Assembly (NCBI GenBank): GCA_900766865.1 | Contig: CAAFXA010000298.1 | Location: forward strand, 1-9,097 | Origin: an uncultured Akkermansia sp. | Lineage (GTDB): Bacteria > Verrucomicrobiota > Verrucomicrobiia > Verrucomicrobiales > Akkermansiaceae | Reading direction: 5' to 3' | DNA length: 9,097 nt | Shown here: one piece after another, positions 1 to 6,656 of the stretch | Layout of the letters: each line of letters opens with the position of its first letter | Numbering within the stretch: position 1 is the stretch's first letter | Made by a program: the position numbers and the translations under genes | The notes under the pieces: model-generated | What the model was told of the DNA's origin: nothing | Databases searched by the model: none | The model's input: only the letters and a program-made list of their open reading frames with translations

Positions 1-322
1 CCAGCGTGTTTCCATAGCCCGAGCGATTCTGAAGAATGCCCCGCTTCTGATTCTGGATGAGGCAACGTCTGCTCTGGACATGAAGAGTGAGGCCGTGATT
101 CAGAAGGCTCTGGATGACATGGCGCAGACCCGCACAACCTTTATCATCGCGCATCGTTTCAGTACGATACGGATGGCAAATCGAATCCTCGTGTTCAATG
201 AGGGGCGTATTGTTGCCGATGGTAATCATGAGCAGTTATACGAAACCTGCATGCTGTATAAATCGCTTTACGATGAACAGGTGAGCGCCGATGCTCGTGC
301 AAGAAAGGAGACTCAGGAATGA
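1..322 (+). CDS. ABC exporter half-transporter, C-terminal end of the ATPase domain (5' truncated)
   Basis: This is the end of an ABC-transporter nucleotide-binding domain, which would use ATP hydrolysis to drive export across the inner membrane. The reading frame is open from base 2 to the TGA at 320-322, and the start lies outside the window. In order it shows the QRVSIARA helix that follows the signature motif, a Walker B box with catalytic glutamate ([12 protein letters not shown], where SALD is the D-loop), and the switch histidine in [10 protein letters not shown]. The tail [15 protein letters not shown] closely matches the tail of the next gene ([15 protein letters not shown]), so the two are paralogues. 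Its stop overlaps the next start as ATGA, which indicates one operon and coupled translation. The transmembrane part cannot be seen. By family knowledge, adjacent half-transporters of this kind often form a heterodimer. The substrate is unknown. Confidence 0.93.
   Translation, partial: QRVSIARAILKNAPLLILDEATSALDMKSEAVIQKALDDMAQTRTTFIIAHRFSTIRMANRILVFNEGRIVADGNHEQLYETCMLYKSLYDEQVSADARARKETQE
305..310 (+). promoter_or_regulatory. Ribosome binding site of the 602-aa ABC exporter
   Basis: AAGGAG lies 8 nt before the ATG at 319. It is the clearest Shine-Dalgarno site in the + strand operon. It sits inside the end of the upstream ABC gene and supports 319 as the start. The next two genes have no comparable site, which fits translational coupling through their overlaps. 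Confidence 0.75.
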
Positions 323-2127
323 TTAATCGAATAGTCAAGTTTGTCAAGCGCTTCCTTAAGCCCCATTTGTCCTGGTTGCTGGTTTCCATTGTGACCGGTA
401 TTGTGGCTGCGTCTGCCAGTGGTATGGGCATTCCGCTCATGATTAAGTTTGTGTTTCCTGTTGTTTTCCATCAGGAGGGGCAGCCAGAACCACTGCTGTT
501 GCAGTATGTTCCGCAGATGCGGGAATGGTCCCACAATACGCTGCTCTTGCTGGCATGTGGGTCGATGCCGCTCATTTTCGTCATTCGCGGCGTTGCCCAG
601 TGGTTGAACGCGGTTGTGGTGAATATTCTGGGTCTGCGTATCCTGGAGGGCTTGCGCACTGCTGTATTCCACCATGTGCAGCAATTGCCGCTTGCTTTCC
701 TGGAGGGCCACAGAAAGGGAGATATCATCAGCCGCATTGTGGCCGATACCCAGAATGTTCAGGACGTACTTTCGCACATATCCAACGATCTGGTAAAACA
801 GCCCATTACCTGCGTGTGTGCGCTCTTTGCCTTTATCTGGTTACTCATTCAGGCCGGTAGCTGGCAGATTTTCCTGGTGATTCTCTTTATTGGCCTGGCC
901 GCATGGCCGGTTATTACCTTTGGTAAGCGTATTTCCGCCAAGTCGCAGAAAGCCCAGGAAGGGCTGGGTGAGCTGAACACAGTCGTACAGCAAAACCTGG
1001 AGACTCAGCGCGAGGTGAGAGCCTACGCTTTGGAGGAACGGGAAATTGCCGATTTTGCTCATGCTTCCATCGGGTACCAGCGCAATATGGTTAAGCTGGT
1101 TAAGTATCAACGTGCCATTATCCCGATTATGGAGACGGTGACAGCTCTGGCTCTTTCTTTCCTGCTGGTGTGCGGTAGTCTGTTTGGGATGGGGCTGGAT
1201 GATTTCATGGCTCTGGCCACAGCTTTGTTCTTTACCTTCGACTCTATGAAGCGAGCCGGACAGGCATATAATCGCCTGAATGAGGCTCAGGGCGCCATGC
1301 TGCGTCTGGCAGAGGTTCTGGATGAGCCGAATACTATCGATGACCCGGTGAATCCTCAGAGCATGCCGGCCAGAGTGAAAGGCGATATTACCTTCCGCAA
1401 TGTAAGCTTTGCCTACGATGCTGGTAAGCCGGTGCTCCGTGATGTGGATGTACATATTCCGGCCGGGCAGATTGTTGGCCTGGTGGGACCGAGTGGTGCG
1501 GGTAAAACGACCTTTGCCAGTCTGATTCCACGCTTCTACGAAGCTACGGCGGGTGCTGTGCTGGTGGATGGTATTGATGTGCGGGATGTTACCCGGCACG
1601 ACCTGCGAGAGCAGCTCTCTATCGTGGGACAACAGGCTCTGCTCTTTACCGGCACCATCCGGGAGAATATCGCTCTGGGGCGCGAAACCGCTTCCCGGGA
1701 ACAGATTGAGGCTGCGGCCTCTGCTGCTCGGGTGACGAGTTTCCTCTCCAGCCAGCCCAAGGGAATGGATACCAAGCTGGGACAGGGGGGCTCCGGTTTG
1801 TCCGGTGGGCAGCGTCAGCGTGTGGCTATTGCCCGTGCGTTTGTGAAGGATGCTCCCATACTGATTCTGGACGAGGCCACTGCTTCTCTGGACGCGGAAA
1901 GCGAGAAGGAGATTCAGCAGGAGCTGGATTCTCTGGCTCAGGGGCGTACCACGCTGATTGTGGCGCACAGATTCAGTACGATACGGAATGCTCATCGTAT
2001 TCTGGTGTTCGATCATGGTCGCATTGTGGGGGATGGTCCTCATGCTGAGCTGTACGAAACTTGCCCCTTGTATCGCGAATTGTATGACCGCCAGGGCGCT
2101 GTAGAAACTCAGACCGATGCAAGCTGA
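319..2127 (+). CDS. ABC exporter, fused membrane and ATPase domains (MsbA/BmrA-like half-transporter)
   Basis: This is a complete 602-aa type IV (exporter-type) ABC half-transporter. The N-terminal half carries about six hydrophobic segments: roughly residues 17-50, 75-97, 163-180, 182-202, 267-290 and 292-313. The ATPase domain covers about 355-590. It has Walker [10 protein letters not shown] with Lys396, a Q-loop Gln at about 438, signature LSGGQ at 494-498, Walker B ILILDE with catalytic Glu519, D-loop ASLD and switch His550. All key residues are present, so this site should be catalytically competent. The length is typical of the family. A clear RBS supports the start, and the gene overlaps the previous one by 4 bp and the next by 11 bp. 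It probably pairs with the upstream half-transporter. MsbA-like lipid export is possible, but sequence alone does not identify the cargo (lipid, peptide or drug). Confidence 0.95.
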   Translation: MINRIVKFVKRFLKPHLSWLLVSIVTGIVAASASGMGIPLMIKFVFPVVFHQEGQPEPLLLQYVPQMREWSHNTLLLLACGSMPLIFVIRGVAQWLNAVVVNILGLRILEGLRTAVFHHVQQLPLAFLEGHRKGDIISRIVADTQNVQDVLSHISNDLVKQPITCVCALFAFIWLLIQAGSWQIFLVILFIGLAAWPVITFGKRISAKSQKAQEGLGELNTVVQQNLETQREVRAYALEEREIADFAHASIGYQRNMVKLVKYQRAIIPIMETVTALALSFLLVCGSLFGMGLDDFMALATALFFTFDSMKRAGQAYNRLNEAQGAMLRLAEVLDEPNTIDDPVNPQSMPARVKGDITFRNVSFAYDAGKPVLRDVDVHIPAGQIVGLVGPSGAGKTTFASLIPRFYEATAGAVLVDGIDVRDVTRHDLREQLSIVGQQALLFTGTIRENIALGRETASREQIEAAASAARVTSFLSSQPKGMDTKLGQGGSGLSGGQRQRVAIARAFVKDAPILILDEATASLDAESEKEIQQELDSLAQGRTTLIVAHRFSTIRNAHRILVFDHGRIVGDGPHAELYETCPLYRELYDRQGAVETQTDAS

Positions 2128-4036
2128 AACGACTATCCTGAGCCGCGTGGAAGGAGCCGCTGCTGTGGCGGCTCTGAGAACTCGCAATGCCGGGGCTCTG
2201 CTGGCTGAATCCGAGGAGCTGCTGGGCGAACATTTGCGCCGCTGCGCTATGCGACATGTGCGTCGCATGGTGGAGTTGTCCCGTGCCGAGATGTTGACCC
2301 AGCCACATTTTACGGCAAAGGATGGCGATGTGCCGGTGGATATCTATGTGCTGAGTATAGGCAGTATGGATTCTCCCGCTGGTTTGAGTGATGAACAGTG
2401 CCGTTATTGCGAGCAGCAGCGAGGGCGAGCTGTTTATGTGTTGCCATGTGTCGTACAGAATCTGCGCGAAGGTGTGGCGCGTTGTGTGGCGTTGCCCCCG
2501 GTTGAGCTGGGGCGGAATGGTGCCTGGCATAGCAGCCCGGCGGTGCTTCAATATCTTCCTTTGAGGTATGCCCATGCTGCGGGTGTTTCCATGCCCTGTA
2601 GTGCCTGGCTGCTCAAAAAAAGCAATGTTTTGCGCGAGGTCGCCAACAATGGCGTTCGCCTTTATCCCCTTGTGGAACGATTTGCCCATGCCGGGCATTT
2701 GCCGGAGGATACGGTGATTCGTGCTTCCGGTACGCAGAGCCCGCTGATGCTAACCCTTGTAAGTGGCAGAGAAGGGGGGCGATTGCAGCTGCTCTATGGG
2801 GATTTCTATTCTGCAGATAATGCAGTCAATGAGTTGGCGGTAAAGGAAGTGCCGGTTTCTGAAAATGGGCCGATGGTGCGTCTCGCTGCAAAAGATGGAC
2901 GCGAGTTTTGTGCTGTTTGCGCAGAGTTTGCCATGTTCCCGGACCACGAGTGGCAGGGGCAGCGTTTTCTTTGGGCGCTGAGCATGCTTTGCCATCGTAT
3001 GTCGCGTGTGCCTGCTTCTGAGCAGACTTCCTTCGGGTATGAGAATGGCCGCTTATGCGCGGAGGTACGCAGTGCCCGCCGCAGCTCTTTGCGAGATTTG
3101 CCGTTGTGCCACCTGGAAGTTGTTGCAGGTGAGCAGACGTTTAATGTTTACGCTGCGGTATATGATGCGGAAGCCTCTCTGCCTCAACCCGGGGATGTGG
3201 TGTGCGCAGAGGGCATTTTATACGCAGTTCCGGAGGCTCTGGTAGAAAAGAAAGCCCCCATGCTGCCTCAGCCGCACGAGGATTATCTGCCGGTAAGTGT
3301 GCCGCTTGCTGTGGTCGCCGGTGGATTTCGGGCAGCCGGATATACGATGGAGACCCCGTATAAGCCCTTGTTCCGCAGTGGGGTGCCGGAGTTGCGCCTC
3401 AAGTCCCCGCAGGGGAATAAAATCTGGGTGCTGCTAGATACTGTAGTGAACGGAACCAGGGATTCGAATGGCTACTTCCGCTATGCGCCGGATTCGTATC
3501 CTGAGCATGTGAAAGGCGAGGCCGATGTGTTATTTGCATCTGTTGCCCTCACGGGAACGGATGCAGGGTATCGAACCTCTGTATCTCTGCATGGGCGGGT
3601 GCCTGCGGGACTGACCTTCTGCGAGGATGTAAAGTTGCCGGCTGTGGAAGCGCTGCCGGAAGTAACGGCGGCCCGGGTTTTCGGCGAAATGATGGTAACG
3701 CACGATTTTTCCGCTCTTCTTCCATTGCTGAAGGATGATGTTTGCTACAAGAGCGATACTGCCGGTTTGCATTTGCTGGGCAAGTTTGACTTACTGCGGC
3801 ATTTGCGGGCTTGTTTCGACAACTGGCAGCGCCGGGGCGAATGTGCGAATCTGAGCTTCCTGCTGTCCAGTGTCGAGGTCAATGGCTCCAGGCGTCCCTG
3901 TGTGTTGGCCTGCCAGCGTGGCGAAATTATATCTGCCACTGTGTTTGATGTGGCGGAGGGCCGCATTGTTTCTGTGGAATCGATGGCAGGGGATGTCCTG
4001 GATACCATCCAACCCCTCAGTGCTGAAGAACCATGA
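2117..4036 (+). CDS. Uncharacterised cytosolic protein, 639 aa, with NTF2/SnoaL-like C-terminal domain
   Basis: I do not recognise this protein as a whole. It has no signal peptide and no transmembrane segment, and it is fairly rich in cysteine, including one CRYC pair at 95-98, so a cytosolic location is likely. The N-terminal 60 residues look helical. A middle region at about 340-410 is beta-rich and ends in PGDVVCAEGILYAVPEAL, which loosely resembles an OB-fold strand pattern. Residues from about 519 to 630 follow the NTF2/SnoaL-like pattern: a first helix (ARVFGEMMVTHDFSALLPLL), then DDVCYKSD, then a GKFDLLRHL helix, then paired strands near the end. This domain call is inference from pattern. 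The ATG lies inside the end of the ABC gene (11-bp overlap) without an obvious RBS, so coupled translation is likely. The C-terminus overlaps the next gene by 4 bp. A role with the exporter is suggested only by the operon. Confidence 0.88.
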   Translation: MQAETTILSRVEGAAAVAALRTRNAGALLAESEELLGEHLRRCAMRHVRRMVELSRAEMLTQPHFTAKDGDVPVDIYVLSIGSMDSPAGLSDEQCRYCEQQRGRAVYVLPCVVQNLREGVARCVALPPVELGRNGAWHSSPAVLQYLPLRYAHAAGVSMPCSAWLLKKSNVLREVANNGVRLYPLVERFAHAGHLPEDTVIRASGTQSPLMLTLVSGREGGRLQLLYGDFYSADNAVNELAVKEVPVSENGPMVRLAAKDGREFCAVCAEFAMFPDHEWQGQRFLWALSMLCHRMSRVPASEQTSFGYENGRLCAEVRSARRSSLRDLPLCHLEVVAGEQTFNVYAAVYDAEASLPQPGDVVCAEGILYAVPEALVEKKAPMLPQPHEDYLPVSVPLAVVAGGFRAAGYTMETPYKPLFRSGVPELRLKSPQGNKIWVLLDTVVNGTRDSNGYFRYAPDSYPEHVKGEADVLFASVALTGTDAGYRTSVSLHGRVPAGLTFCEDVKLPAVEALPEVTAARVFGEMMVTHDFSALLPLLKDDVCYKSDTAGLHLLGKFDLLRHLRACFDNWQRRGECANLSFLLSSVEVNGSRRPCVLACQRGEIISATVFDVAEGRIVSVESMAGDVLDTIQPLSAEEP

Positions 4037-4851
4037 ATATACCTCCGTTCTGGGTGCGAGAGCGAAGAAATATTGGCTCTCTCCGCATACGCCTTCGCGG
4101 GTTATCCTCTGTTTCACTAGAGGAGGCTGAAGCTCGTCTGGCCGAACGCGCCAGGCTGTGGGAATCGTATCTGTCCCAACCGGCATCGATTGCCGATGTT
4201 GACCAATTCCGGGCGGAACTGCGGCGTCTCGATGATGTCTCTTCGCCTTACAGCGCCGCTATCCTTGAGCCTGTTGAGCAGCAGGTATCCGCAGCAGATA
4301 TTATCACGCGTAATCGCTATGGAAGCCTGGTGCTGAATTCTGTGAGCCATTGTTTCCTGGATGTGGATTGTTTCCCCGGTGGTTTCTGGGCGTCCCTGTT
4401 TGGAGGGAAGGATAAGGAGGAACAACGACTTATCCGGGCTATACAGAGGCTGTGCGAGCATGATTCCACGCTTTCTGCCCGCTTGTATCGAACCGCTCAT
4501 GGTTGGCGTGTTATGGTTCGAGCCGAGGGGCTCTCACTCGGCTCGGAAAAGGAGAGAGCTCTTTTTAAAGCATTGCATGTGGACACACTATATGCCAGAC
4601 TGTGCCGCAGACAGATGTGTTGGCGTGCCCGCCTTTCGCCTAAGCCGTTTTACCGCGGGCTGAAGCGTTATCCATCGTTGCTGTCATCTCAGGAGCGAGC
4701 GGACGAGTGGATTGCAGAATATGAGCGCAGAGTTGCTGGCCTGGCTGTTTGCAGGCTGGTAGACGTGTTCGGTCCAGCGTGGATGGATGACATCATTGAG
4801 CTGCACGACAGCACCACCGGTGCTCGCCGGGCGGATGTGGAACTGGCTTAA
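4033..4851 (+). CDS. Conserved uncharacterised protein, 272 aa (starts NIPPFW, ends with an LHD motif)
   Basis: This is a cytosolic protein with no signal peptide or membrane segment. Distinct motifs are visible: an N-terminal MNIPPFWVRE start, a helical region at about 28-70, an acidic FLDVD motif (Asp110, Asp112), a basic YRTAHGWRVM segment (152-161), LCRRQMCWRARLSPKPF (190-206), and LHD near the C-terminus (257-259). From memory, proteins with this order of motifs (IPPFW start, LDVD, YRT..G.R, LC..Q..FRARL.PKP, C-terminal HD) form a widespread family of unknown function; I cannot verify this here. The D-x-D followed by a G-x-R segment is faintly like archaeo-eukaryotic primase folds, but no S-x-H motif is seen. 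The start overlaps the previous stop as ATGA, so it belongs to the same operon. The TAA stop overlaps the convergent dus stop. Confidence 0.9.
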   Translation: MNIPPFWVRERRNIGSLRIRLRGLSSVSLEEAEARLAERARLWESYLSQPASIADVDQFRAELRRLDDVSSPYSAAILEPVEQQVSAADIITRNRYGSLVLNSVSHCFLDVDCFPGGFWASLFGGKDKEEQRLIRAIQRLCEHDSTLSARLYRTAHGWRVMVRAEGLSLGSEKERALFKALHVDTLYARLCRRQMCWRARLSPKPFYRGLKRYPSLLSSQERADEWIAEYERRVAGLAVCRLVDVFGPAWMDDIIELHDSTTGARRADVELA

Positions 4852-5828
4852 ATCTCCTGCCGCAGAGGAGCTAGAATATCGCTGAGCTCCTGGTAAGATG
4901 CAACCCGGGCCAGGCTTGGGCGCAGGGGCTTTGCGCCCGGAATGCCTTTGGCATAGGCCAGAAGGCGAGCCCGCATGGCTCGCATGGTGATGAGCTCATC
5001 GCCATAGTGCCCACTGTCAATGGCCATGCGTGTGTGGCGCAGCATAAAGTCCAGTTTTTCTCCGGCAGTGGGTTCCGGTGGGATGGCCCCGGTACGCAGA
5101 TAGGCCTTTGCCCGGGCAAACAACCAGGGGGCATTCATGGCTGCCCTGCCTATCATGACGCCGGATACGGCCGTTTGCTCCTTTGCTCGCTGCACATCCT
5201 GTGGGGTGGCGATATCGCCATTTCCCACTACAGGAATCTGCACCGCGCGGGCACAGGCATCAATCATCCCCCAGTCGGCTTGCCCACCATACTGCTGAGC
5301 CCGCGTTCTGCCATGGACTGCGATGGCCTGGACTCCGGCATCCTGCAGCCGGGTTACGGCTTCCAGCGCACAGATGCTGCCTGCATCCCAGCCAAGGCGG
5401 ATTTTGGTGGTCACCGGACAGTCGTTGCCCAATTCCTGTACCACAGCGGAGGCAATGCGTTGTAACAGCGGCAAATCTTTCAGCAGAGAGGAGCCTCCAT
5501 TTTTACCGACAACCTTGGGTACGGGGCATCCTGCGTTGATGTCCAGAAAGTCCGGCTGCATGGCGTCCACAATGATGCGAGCCGCTTTGGCCGCATGCTC
5601 CGGCACCGAGCCGAAAATCTGAATCCCCAGGGGGCGGTGCTGCTGTTCAAACTCTACATAGCGGCGGTTGCGTTGCCAGGCCTGTATAACACCCTCGGCA
5701 GAAACAAATTCTGTTTCCATTACATCGGCCCCGGCTTCCTTACACAGGGTGCGGAAGATGGGGTCTGTCACTCCGGCCATCGGAGCCAGGTACAGCGGAA
5801 AATTGTTTCGGAACCAAGGCAATGCCAT
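4848..5828 (-). CDS. dusB: tRNA-dihydrouridine synthase, DusB-like
   Basis: This flavoenzyme of the Dus family reduces specific uridines in tRNA to dihydrouridine using FMN and NADPH in the cytosol. At 326 aa it has the usual length. A TIM barrel starts with LAPMAGVTD (14-22, FMN site). DINAGCPVPKVVGKNGG carries the catalytic acid Cys101. TTKIRLGW provides Lys142, VHGRTRAQQYGG provides His172, and GNGDI (202-206) and GRAAMNAPW complete the FMN phosphate site. All hallmark residues are intact. The DusB subfamily is the best fit by overall motif style, but other bacterial Dus types are possible, so the symbol is tentative. The ATG at 5828 is preferred because the in-frame ATG at 5846 is followed by a stop two codons later. 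No good Shine-Dalgarno precedes it, and a weak promoter-like pair ends 6 nt upstream. The stop overlaps the convergent + strand stop. Confidence 0.96.
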   Translation of the reverse strand: MALPWFRNNFPLYLAPMAGVTDPIFRTLCKEAGADVMETEFVSAEGVIQAWQRNRRYVEFEQQHRPLGIQIFGSVPEHAAKAARIIVDAMQPDFLDINAGCPVPKVVGKNGGSSLLKDLPLLQRIASAVVQELGNDCPVTTKIRLGWDAGSICALEAVTRLQDAGVQAIAVHGRTRAQQYGGQADWGMIDACARAVQIPVVGNGDIATPQDVQRAKEQTAVSGVMIGRAAMNAPWLFARAKAYLRTGAIPPEPTAGEKLDFMLRHTRMAIDSGHYGDELITMRAMRARLLAYAKGIPGAKPLRPSLARVASYQELSDILAPLRQEI

Positions 5829-5837
5829 GCGCGCATG
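5826..5837. repeat. 12-bp perfect palindrome over the dus start codon
   Basis: CATGCGCGCATG is its own reverse complement. It covers the dus ATG (5826-5828) and the 5' leader, and overlaps the edge of the proposed -10 box. It could be a protein-binding site or a small structure hiding the start. It could also be chance in GC-rich sequence. Confidence 0.35.
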
Positions 5838-5863
5838 CTACCACATGCGTCCGGTTTCTGCAA
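5835..5863 (-). promoter_or_regulatory. Possible promoter of dus (weak), leaderless geometry
   Basis: Reading the minus strand, TTGCAG (5858-5863) is followed by a 17-nt spacer and TAGCAT (5835-5840). TGG sits directly before the -10 box, which makes an extended -10. The hexamers match the sigma70 consensus at 3/6 and 4/6 positions, so on its own this is weak. The -10 box ends 6 nt before the dus ATG, the same geometry as at two other genes here, and that is the main reason to list it. Confidence 0.3.
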
Positions 5864-5887
5864 GTCTTTTAAAGAGAAATGGTCTCA

Positions 5888-5954
5888 AAACGTATTGTGA
5901 ATTTGCAGATTCCTCTGTCTTCCGATATATCTCGTGTTATTTCCGAATACGTTT
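5888..5954. repeat. 9-bp inverted repeat between the lipoprotein gene and dus
   Basis: The arms AAACGTATT (5888-5896) and AATACGTTT (5946-5954) are perfect reverse complements separated by 49 nt. One arm overlaps the stop codon of the lipoprotein gene. On the minus strand the second arm ends in a run of four T, so a weak terminator or RNA-processing structure is possible, but the loop is long. The rest of this 124-bp gap shows no RNA gene, small ORF or strong terminator that I can support. Confidence 0.35.
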
Positions 5955-6639
5955 ATTCTTCCGCAGGTTCATTGTCGCGCCCGAGCAGGGCTCGCGTTTC
6001 GAACAGGGATTTTTTGTAGTAATCCCGGTGGTTGATGATGCGGGGCGGGGCAGTGTTGTCCCGGCGGCTTTCAATGTAGCCGCTGGCGTCGTCTCGAGAG
6101 AAGTTGCTGGAGTTTGTACCATATACATGCTCCGAACTGAACTCTGCATACGCCTGGCCATCGCTGTTGGAACGGGCTCCGGTTCCAAAGTTTGCATAGG
6201 CATCGTCGCGGCTGTATATGCCCTTGGTGTCGCTCATGAAGTCCGGACGCAAATCTTTACTGTAAGCACTGTTGGAGAAAGCGCCCTTGTATGGAGCCCC
6301 GGTGTCGAAGGCCTTACCGGCGCCGCTGAAATTCTTGTTGCGGTCAAAGCTTTTGGTGCCGCTGTAACTGCCTGTCTGGAATGTGGATGTATCCCTTCGG
6401 GCGTCGTCTATGGCTTTCTGGTAACGGCTCACCTTGGAGGACGAAGACTCCGGCACGCCATCTTTGTTCTTTCGGCGAGTCACCTCGCTGTCGAACGTTT
6501 CCTGCATGTAATCCTCAAAGGAGCGCTCCTGTCCGGTGTGTTCCTTTACTTCATGGCCGTTTTCATCGTAAGTAGTGCGTACGGTCTGACAGGCTGGCAG
6601 ATATAACAGGCAGAGAAGGAGAGGGAGAACGTGTTTCAT
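5953..6639 (-). CDS. Probable lipoprotein, 228 aa, disordered and low in complexity
   Basis: A short signal peptide ends in a canonical lipobox, LPAC, with Cys17 as the predicted lipid-attached residue (MKHVLPLLLCLLYLPAC). This predicts processing by the lipoprotein signal peptidase and anchoring to the inner or outer membrane. The mature part is hydrophilic, rich in Ser, Asp, Asn, Gly, Tyr and Lys/Arg, and looks largely unstructured. It carries loose repeats such as KSFDRNKNF / KAFDTG and YSRDDAYANF / FSRDDASGYI. I recognise no catalytic domain. It starts 17 bp after the ankyrin gene with no promoter or strong RBS between them, so the two form a unit and may work together in the envelope. 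A + strand frame open across 5668-6606 lacks any such signal and is judged a shadow. Confidence 0.85.
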   Translation of the reverse strand: MKHVLPLLLCLLYLPACQTVRTTYDENGHEVKEHTGQERSFEDYMQETFDSEVTRRKNKDGVPESSSSKVSRYQKAIDDARRDTSTFQTGSYSGTKSFDRNKNFSGAGKAFDTGAPYKGAFSNSAYSKDLRPDFMSDTKGIYSRDDAYANFGTGARSNSDGQAYAEFSSEHVYGTNSSNFSRDDASGYIESRRDNTAPPRIINHRDYYKKSLFETRALLGRDNEPAEE

Positions 6640-6656
6640 GGTGCGGGCGTGAGGTG

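Noticed and set aside
841..2268. A 475-codon open frame on the minus strand, antisense to the ABC exporter
   Set aside because: It has no domain, signal peptide or RBS that I can see, and it lies opposite a gene whose every key motif is intact. Its length is explained by codon bias in the + strand gene.
4810..4870. Small hairpins (AGCACC/GGTGCT and CTCCT/AGGAG) near the convergent stop codons as terminators
   Set aside because: The stems are only 5-6 bp and neither is followed by a T-run on either strand.
5668..6606. A 312-codon + strand open frame opposite dus and the lipoprotein gene
   Set aside because: It begins inside the well-supported dus gene and shows no domain. The minus strand frame has a clear signal peptide and lipobox. 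The hydrophobic runs are a by-product of the opposite Ser/Asp-rich coding.
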